DNA of 64,000 nt from Chloranthus sessilifolius (lineage: Eukaryota; Streptophyta; Magnoliopsida; Chloranthales; Chloranthaceae), in contig CM037588.1 in the NCBI GenBank assembly GCA_021018995.1, positions 36,081,000-36,144,999 on the forward strand. Direction: 5' to 3'. Of this stretch, positions 57,322-64,000 are shown piece by piece; the first letter of the stretch is position 1; every line of letters begins with the position of its first letter. The notes under the pieces are model-generated. The model worked only from the letters and a program-made list of their open reading frames with translations, was not told the origin of the DNA and did no database searches. The position numbers and the translations under genes are program-made.

Positions 57322-57686
57322 GTCCGCTTTCAGACCAACCTTCCTTTCACAGACTGTTTCGAGACTCGATTGCGCGCCTGGAAACAGATGCGTGATCGGA
57401 TTGAGCGCTACACCACTAGCGCGCAATTGGCCTATGCTCAACTTAGTCTCCTACCCTTGGCTCCTACATTTCCTCGATTAAGCTCTTTAGGTAACACGCT
57501 TAATCAGATTACGCACGTGCCACCATGCGTGTAATTAGTCCTGATTTCGTTAGGACTAGGAAACCCGCTGAGTAATTTAGCTCATTACTCACTAATTTGT
57601 GATCGATTTAAAGCGATTAAGCACCAGAAAACTAGCACGCAATTCAGTTAAACATTCAAAAACGGGTGCGTAATTGAATGAAAACC

Positions 57687-57694
57687 TATAAAAG
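57687..57694 (+). promoter_or_regulatory. TATA box of solo LTR I
   Basis: TATAAAAG just downstream of the motif array. Confidence 0.55.
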
Positions 57695-58764
57695 CTTTTT
57701 TTCTCAAAGAGAGACAAGGAGGTTGCAAATTTTGAGAAATGAGAGCGTAAATTCTGAAACCAGAGAGCTCCGAGAAAGGATCCCTAGAGCAAATTAGCCA
57801 TGATTTTAATATTCAAACTCTGAGATTTCTCACCGCAGCCTTAATTCTAATTTTTAGACCGTAGCATCGTCTTCAAACACAACACAAGGAGGCTTGCAAG
57901 TTTGAGAGAGAGAACGGAATTTTTTTTGGAATTTCGAAACCAAAGAACTCCGAGGACAAACCCATAGAGCAATCTAGTCATGATTTCGGGATTCAGGCTT
58001 CAAATCTTTGAGATTTCTCTTCGCAGCCCCGACCCTAAGTAAGGAGTTAATTTTTTAAATCACGACCATAACTCCTAGTCTCTAGATTTAGGAATTTTGT
58101 TAGTTTTAATTTTCAATCTTAGACCGTAGCACGCTTTTCAGACCGAAATTCTTTATATATGATTCTAGTTCTCTGTTTCTAGAACCAGTCGTTAATCTAT
58201 CGGTCTGTACATTGATTCTAGACTTTAATTCAGTTCTAAAATCTTCATCTCCAGTCCTATCATTATTTTCTGGTTCTAAGTCTCAAACTCTAGAACCAGT
58301 CCTTAATCATACGGTCTAATTTTTTGATTTCGAACCCGAATTCAGTCCTAAAATTTTAAATTATGGTTTTAATTCCCTATTTTAATACATCCAAAAATCC
58401 TAAATATTAATTTTTAGTTTCTATAATTATAGTTCATAATTTAATTCATAATTACAGTCCAAAATCAATTCCAAAAATTCAAAAATATTATTTTATAGTA
58501 TGAAATTCAATTTACTTTAAATCTCAGCCAACCGATTTGCCCAAGGGAGCTTACGGAGGGTACTCGGGGACGAGGTCATTCCTCCTTAGCATAACGGGCC
58601 ACACCACCCTTTTTCTGTCTATTTATTTTGTTTAATTTTATTTCAATAAAACTAGCATGCTTATTTAAAATCAGAATTTCCATAGAATTGGCATATTTTA
58701 GTTAGAGTTTTATTCAAATCAGTACAATTCTAATCAGTCATAACATAATTAAGAACTGTTGTAC

Positions 58765-58985
58765 TCCTAGTACAATTAGGAGACTAATATTAATTAGACT
58801 TCTAATAGGATTAGGAAACTAAATTAATTAGAGCTCTAATAAGATTAAAACGTTTAAACTAATTAGACTCCTAGTGGGATTAGGAGACTTAATTAAATTA
58901 GACTCCCAGTAGGATTAGGAAACTAAATCAATCAGACTCTTAGTAGGATTAGGAGACCAAATTAAACAAAATCCCAGCAGGAATA
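58765..58985 (+). repeat. Diverged tandem repeat in I
   Basis: About five units of roughly 40-45 bp, each with the phrase (A/C)TAGTAGGATTAGGA-(A/G)AC followed by AAATTAA and (T)TAGACTC. Confidence 0.75.
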
Positions 58986-59308
58986 GGTAAACCAAACCAG
59001 TTACACTAAAGGCAACCCACAGCTACTGACATTCGCCAGCAGATGATTCAGTAAAGAAGTTCAACCCGCAAGCCCCCCTCATCCCTTTAAAGTGTGATCA
59101 CTGATGTGTTGCAGCGTCGATAAATATCTGTAGCTTGCGATCGCATCTTCTCAATTATTCTTCATTTAGAATTTGCCTCTTTAATTTCAGCATTTAATAT
59201 TTCCTAATTTATTACTCCATCATCGCCATTGCCAGAGTCTACTCGAGACAGAATTGTGCCACTTATTTTGGGGACCGAAAGGAACCCAGAAAAAAGCACG
59301 TACCAACA

Positions 59309-59313
59309 CTTGG
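59309..59313. repeat. Target site duplication of I, right copy (CTTGG)
   Basis: See 57014-57018; LTR of E resumes with TGTTGAGC. Confidence 0.75.
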
Positions 59314-59562
59314 TGTTGAGCTGTTGTGCACAAGGCTGCTGCCTTGAGGGATTTTATTGTTAATGACACCAGATTAATGGCATCTTTGTTTGAATGCTTA
59401 CTCAATCTGTTATTTTCCTATTTGTCCGTAGTTCTGTTCAGGCTATAACATACATTTAGGATTTGAGCTTATTAAAAGGCCCATGAAAGCTTGAGCATGA
59501 TGCCCTGGGACCATGGTGGCAGACAATAGTTTTTATGCTCTATCTTAGTATTTGATGGTAAG

Positions 59563-60145
59563 GGAGCCTCTGTGACCATTTGAGTGGATAGACTATAGCC
59601 CTAGGGCAAACTTGGTCACAGATCTAAAATGGATTCTTCTTCTCTACACTAGGACTTGTAGCTTAGTGAGAGATTCTGCAGGAATAGATTCCCTTCTGTT
59701 TTACTTGATCGCTATCAGATGTTAGTTAGCTTCTCTGTAGTGATTGTAGCTATGAGGACATTTGTATTACAAGTTGTTTTTAAGCAATAAATTATTGATT
59801 AAAAGTATAATTAAATATAAAGATCTTATGGTTTCCTTAGATGTCTATAGGATCCATGTTTTGGGGAATAACCCATTCAGATTTTAGTAGATCTACTATT
59901 TACCATCGGATTTCCCTTAGTTTAATACCCCTATGAATGTCAGCCAGATCTATGCATAGATCTGGGGAGCTCGTAGCACTGGCAAACATAGTGTTGCAAT
60001 GGTATTCATGGTCTAATCTGATTCCCTGGATGAAGTTTGATCAGCTTACTCCTCTGGATTAGATCAACAACTTCTGACTTGATCAATGGGATTAGACAGA
60101 CTCCATAGGATAGTCTGTGACCATTTGAGTGGATAGACTATAGCC
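59563..60145 (+). repeat. Two copies of the 38-nt LTR box in E
   Basis: Copies at 59563-59600 and 60108-60145, each with TGTGACCATTTGAGTGGATA and GACTATAGCC exact. Confidence 0.75.
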
Positions 60146-60685
60146 TTAGGAGCACCCCAAATGACATGGGTTGAGTTGGATACTTCAACCTTGTTGAGGT
60201 TAGTAATAGCACTTCGGCAAGGACTTGCTGTAGAGAGAGCCCTAAATTTGAGTTGCATAACTAAATAAATATGTAACCTAAGCTGCTTACTTCTCACCCT
60301 TTTTATTCTTATTTTAACACACCACCATCTTCTTCTGTACAACCCTTTCTTAGGATAGGACTGCACTTTATTTCTTTATTTAGGTAATTTAATATAGGCG
60401 TGACACCTAACTCCCTTTCTTTAGGATTGTCAGATCTGTAGTCAGATCTGGAGGCCTACTACCATAGCCCATTTTTGGTTCTAGATCAACTTTTATGTGG
60501 GACAAATTCTTAGTCATTAAAACTTGCTACAATAGCCCTGGATCTTGCAGGCTTAGGATTTCTTTAGTTTAACTATTGCCATCATCTTTATTTTGCTTCA
60601 CATTATTTTTATTATTTGTTCTCACCATACAATAAGCAAGCACACTGGTAATAAATAAAGGAAATCCGGATTGACAGCAAGTGTT

Positions 60686-60703
60686 TGGCGCCATTGCCGG
60701 GGA
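60686..60703 (+). other. E primer-binding site (tRNA-Asp)
   Basis: TGGCGCCATTGCCGGGGA: one mismatch to the tRNA-Asp complement, 6 nt after the LTR. Confidence 0.85.
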
Positions 60704-61031
60704 TGTTGATTGTTTTAGTAGACCTGAGTTGTATTATATTATACTTTAGAAAATTTTTTGTAGCTGTGTCATAGTAGGATAAAAGTGTTACTAATTCTTT
60801 GTGAATTTTATAGAATTGGACACCAGTAGAAGGGAAAAGCTAGAGCTGCAATGGGAGCCTAGCTAGTTCTGTTTGCACTTCTTTTACCCTGAACTTAGTC
60901 CCTTGATGTTGAATTCATTGTAGTTCATGTAGTGTAATTTGTTTAGTAGTTATTGTAGCTTGGTTGTTATTTTAGTTTAGAAATTGTTTAAGTACTGTAA
61001 GCATTTTCCTTACTTGCTGAGTTGGTGGTGT
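60704..61031 (+). other. E leader between PBS and gag
   Basis: About 330 nt without a gene; starts with GTTTTAGTAGACCTGAGTTG, related to the leader of C and A/B. Confidence 0.6.
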
Positions 61032-62557
61032 ATGCTTGGAAGGAGATCCCTAAACCCTGAGTTGGAACCTCCAAATCTTGAGGTGGAAAGGATCCTCAGA
61101 CTAAGAAACACCACACAAGGCCCTACTGTTGAAACTGAGCTAGCTACCATGGCTGAGAGGCAGAGAACCTTGAAGGAGTATAATGCACTTGGGGAGTACA
61201 CTTCTCCCTTCTGCATACAATTCCCTTCAGTGGAAGGAAACTATGAAATCAAAGCCTCCACCATCAATATGCTGCCATCCTTTTATGGGCTTAGCAAGGA
61301 AGATCCTTACAACCATATTGTCCAATTTTTGGCACTTTGTACCACTTTCAAAATTGCTGGCTTGGGACCTAAAGCCACTAAACTGAGGCTTTTTCCTTTT
61401 TCTTTAAAGGATAAAGCCAGCACATGGCTCTCTAAGCTCCCAGCCAATAGCATACAAATATGGAGTAACCTCTAAAGCCAATTCCTGGCTAAATTCTTTC
61501 CTATGAATAAGACCAACCAGATGAGGACAAGTATTCTATCATTTACTCAATCCTCAACTGAGGATTTTTATGAAGCTTGGAAAAGATTCCAGGAGATGTT
61601 AAAACAATGCCCCCACCACCAAATTCCAATGTGGCAATTAGTGCAAGTAATTTATCAAGGAATTAATCCTAAGATCAGGGATATGGTGGATGCCTCATGT
61701 AGTGGTAGTTACCTCCACAAGACAGCTGATGAGGCTTGAGAGCTATTTGACATTATAGGGGAAAACTCCATGCAGCTGAGTCACTGTCCCGCAATGACAG
61801 TCAAACCTCTACTAAGTTGGTGAAAGAGACCACCCCTAGAGGTGGAATATATGAAGTGAAGGTGCAAAGTGAGTTAGAGAAGAAGGTGGACAATTTGAGC
61901 TTGAAATTTGATAAATTGATGAGTGTGATGCCGCCTAGAATGGTTGCACAAGTGGAGGAGGCATGTCTGATATGCCAATCTCAATCACATTCACTACAGG
62001 ATTGTCCATCAGCCAACCAATTCCCTAATTTTGTTATGGAGCAAGCCAATGCTGCCCAAATATTTGGGCAGCAACCTGTTGGGTACTCTTGCAGGAACCA
62101 CCCGAATTTGAGGTGGAGATAAGATAATTATCCTCAACCCTAGCAACAGCAATTGGTAGCTTCTTATAAACCTCAGCACCAGTTCAACCAAGGATACCGA
62201 CCTAGACAAAATTTTCAGTCGCCTGCCCCACAGCCCAACCAGTTGGCCTTGCCCCCACAATAGTCCAAATCATCTTCTTTTGAAGAGCAAATGCTGGCAT
62301 CCATGCAGAATTTGGGGGCCTGGTCCAAACTGTGAACTCCCATGGGCAAAGCATTAAGAAAATTGAGGATCAGCTTAGCAAAATCTGCAATGCTGTGAAC
62401 AAAAGAGAGAAAGGTAGACTACCTAGCCAACCATTAATCAATCCAAAGGGACAGTACATGATTGCAGATGCATCCTCTCCCCATGTGGATGATGGTTCAG
62501 CAGGCCAAGGCAACTGAGGTGGTCACTGGAGTAAAAAGGAATGAGGGTGAGTGCTAA
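61032..62557 (+). pseudogene. E gag, broken, without protease
   Basis: Start at MLGRRSLNPELEPPNLEVER (61032), shared with A and B; a Met at 60984 is not. Conserved parts: LKEYNALGEYTSPFCIQFPS, MLPSFYGLSKEDPYNHIVQF, LFPFSLKDKASTWLSKLP, DFYEAWKRFQEMLKQCP, DMVDASCSGSYLHKTADEA, CCHC knuckle CLICQSQSHSLQDC (61966-62007), RNHPNLRWR and SIKKIEDQLSKICNA. In-frame stops at 61473, 61737, 62120, 62141 and 62261 fall where Gln or Trp is expected; frameshifts near 61780, 62325 and 62490. The reading ends at TAA 62555-62557, before an A-run, with no trace of the protease seen in A and B. Gag would form the particle and bind RNA. Confidence 0.82.
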
Positions 62558-63662
62558 AGAACAAAAAAAAAAAATGTGTGTACTGTATGTATTGACTGTG
62601 TGTTTTATTTTGTGTTGTTTACAACTTTTTCAAGTACTAATTTTAGGTTAATAATGCTTTATTTGTGTGTTTGATTTGATGTCGTTTGGTTTTATTTTGA
62701 GTGTAAGTACACATTTGTCATATGAATGTTAATGCTCATGATTTTTGCTGCTAGTTGATATACTCTCATATCACATTGCATGAATTTGATCTAGATGTCT
62801 ATCTTTAGATTTCTGAATTTGTGATGTTGTAATGTTGATAAAGGGTAACTTGACTGTCGTGATGGAATGGAATATATGTCATGGAGTGGAGCTGATGCAC
62901 ACTAAATTGGTGCATGGTATTGCACATGCACAGGCCAGGGCACCGTCCCAAAGAAAAGCTTAAGTGTTGCCCTCTCGCGCAGCTCAATGGCCCATATTTC
63001 AAGCTCGCAAGCCACCAAATGCTTTCTCGTGGAGTTCCAGCTCCGCGAGCACAGAGACTTGTGTTGCAGCCTGATAGCGAGCCCCACGAGGTGCTTAAGA
63101 CTCCCATTTTACTGCTCTCATGACTCTCTACTCCAGCTGCTCGAAAGTGGATTAGCCGCTTTGTGCACTTGTGCCTAAATGTGTTTTTCGTCGCAATTGA
63201 AGTTCTTGCGGAGTTAATTGTGTACTGTGCGAGGAACGTACTCTGCAAGAGCATAGCAACAGCTGCGCGAAGCACGGGTTTAGGCCTATAAACTCTGCAA
63301 ATTGCTCCATTTTCTTCATTCTATCTTTTTGCCCTAATTTTCTCTGCGCATTTGCAACTTTCCCCTTTTTCTTCTTTCTTCCATAATATCATTGCCACTC
63401 AACCTCAGCTAGTTTCCTCTTACATTTTTGTTCCCCATCAACTCCTGGTCATTTTGAACTAGGTTTGGGGGAGTTTGGACCATTGAGCGACATTTTAGGA
63501 GGAATCCTAGCTTCACGTGGTAAGATCTCCATCTCTCTCTGTTGATTTCATTGGGTGATAGTTTAGAGTTAAGAGGGGAGATATTTTGGTGTTGCTGCTG
63601 TACCATGTGTGCATTGCATAATCTGAGAGTTTCAAACCCTAGATTGGACAAATTAAGCACCC
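62558..63662 (+). other. E spacer and leader between gag and ORF2
   Basis: 1.1 kb without protease or pol. A T/G-rich first half is followed by CGCG-type motifs at about 62970-63270, a CTATAAAC TATA-like box at 63291-63298 and a C/T-rich leader. This copies the order seen in the U3 of the LTR (motif array, TATA, leader), suggesting a second promoter for ORF2. Frames 62805-63275 lie over the array. Confidence 0.55.
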
Positions 63663-64000
63663 ATGGCTGCGGGTTCAAAATTCATTGATACCTTAACTGC
63701 TATGTTAAACCCTTCCACTAGTGGCAGCCCTGTGGCCACTAGAAAATCCGCAAGGATTGCTGAGGCTTCCACATTGGAGACCTCTGAGGTGTCTCCACCT
63801 ACAGGTGTGCTCTCTACTGCCCACCATTCTAAAAACAAATTTTCCCCAAAAAAGAGGGCCTGAGAGCACCCTCCATCTAAAAATCATGAGAAGTCAAAGA
63901 AGAAGCAGAAAATGGGCAAGGAAGTAGCCCTTGAGGTCCCTGAGGATGAGGAGGAAGAAGACAATGAATTCCTCAGGGTCCCATCTGATTTTGTTGCAGG
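63663..64000 (+). pseudogene. E ORF2, N-terminal part, cut by the window end
   Basis: Begins MAAGSKFIDTLTAMLNPSTS and continues GSPVATRKSARIAEASTLET, parallel to ORF2 of D (25444), then a Lys-rich stretch. A TGA at 63861-63863 replaces the Arg that D has, after which the same frame continues with SKKKQKMGKEVALEVPEDEE and DNEFLRVPSDFVA to the window end. Only the basic N-terminus is visible, so the conserved domain lies outside. Confidence 0.7.

Larger units (their letters stand above)
57019..59308 (+). mobile_element. Solo LTR I
   Basis: 2290 bp from TGTAGATACCCCCATTTCG to GTACCAACA, with no internal region, PBS or coding sequence. It carries CGCG/GCGTGATC motifs at about 57280-57560, TATAAAAG at 57687-57694, a palindrome (57290-57321) and a diverged tandem repeat (58765-58985). 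The orientation is chosen from the TGTAGA start and the TATA box. Ty3/gypsy origin is probable from the start sequence. Confidence 0.8.
55733..60679 (+). repeat. E 5' LTR, interrupted by solo LTR I
   Basis: Without I and one target copy it is about 2.65 kb, like F. CGCG-motif array at about 56090-56630, TATATAAG at 56798-56805, two 38-nt boxes at 59563-59600 and 60108-60145. Three TTAGGG-like units near 56876-56895 are shared with F and are not telomere. Frames 55935-56699 lie over the array. Confidence 0.85.
55733..64000 (+). mobile_element. Element E: Athila-like gag-ORF2 element, 5' part, with solo LTR I
   Basis: 5' LTR 55733-60679 (split by I), tRNA-Asp PBS, leader, gag, spacer with CGCG motifs, and the start of ORF2; the rest is beyond the window. 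It belongs with D and F by LTR sequence. Gag is present but protease and pol are absent. The LTR start reads TTTTAATCACTG where F has TGTTAATCACTG, so the terminal TG is mutated. Confidence 0.85.

Overview
This window is plant nuclear DNA built almost entirely from nested LTR retrotransposons. I see no intact host gene and no tRNA or rRNA gene. The evidence for a plant is the class of element: primer-binding sites (PBS) complementary to tRNA-Asp, Athila-type Ty3/gypsy Gag with a CCHC knuckle, a 'putative plant transposon protein' second ORF, a tRNA-iMet-primed gypsy LTR, and a DUF1985 fragment. The species cannot be read from the sequence. Letters A-K below are my own labels.

Layout. Element D (+ strand, 3' part only) fills 1-194 and 25105-33269 and ends in a 2.8 kb 3' LTR. 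Element B (- strand, 195-25099, TSD CTCTT) is inserted in D. Element C (+ strand, 10057-22203, TSD TCAAC) is inserted in the gag of B and has the order LTR-internal-LTR-internal-LTR. D sits in an LTR fragment G (- strand, 33270-33443 plus 45880-47243), which also received complete element A (- strand, 33444-45874, TSD ATAGG). G lies just inside element H, whose large LTR (47447-52498, - strand, tRNA-iMet PBS) carries a solo LTR F (48861-51521, TSD ACAGG). H abuts a truncated LTR J (to 53301). The stretch 53302-55732 holds an AT-rich region, the start of another LTR-like sequence (K) and a DUF1985 remnant. Element E (+ strand, 55733 to the window end) carries a solo LTR I (57019-59308) in its 5' LTR, then gag and the start of its second ORF.

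How the parts work together. A, B, D, E and C are related Athila-like elements and no reverse transcriptase, RNase H or integrase could be recognised in any of them. A and B encode gag plus a retropepsin-like protease and a second ORF (ORF2). E encodes gag and ORF2 but no protease. C encodes nothing. All coding regions are decayed. What stays conserved is non-coding: the tRNA-Asp PBS, a polypurine tract at the 3' LTR plus a second near-identical copy about 1.6-1.8 kb upstream, a 38-nt LTR box repeated one to three times per LTR, and two small stem-loops whose paired bases differ between elements in compensating ways. The likely reading is a guild of non-autonomous elements mobilised in trans, keeping the cis-acting RNA signals needed for packaging and reverse transcription. 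The LTRs also carry dense arrays of short CpG-containing motifs upstream of a TATA box, with a different core in each family; a matching array lies between gag and ORF2 and may act as a second promoter.
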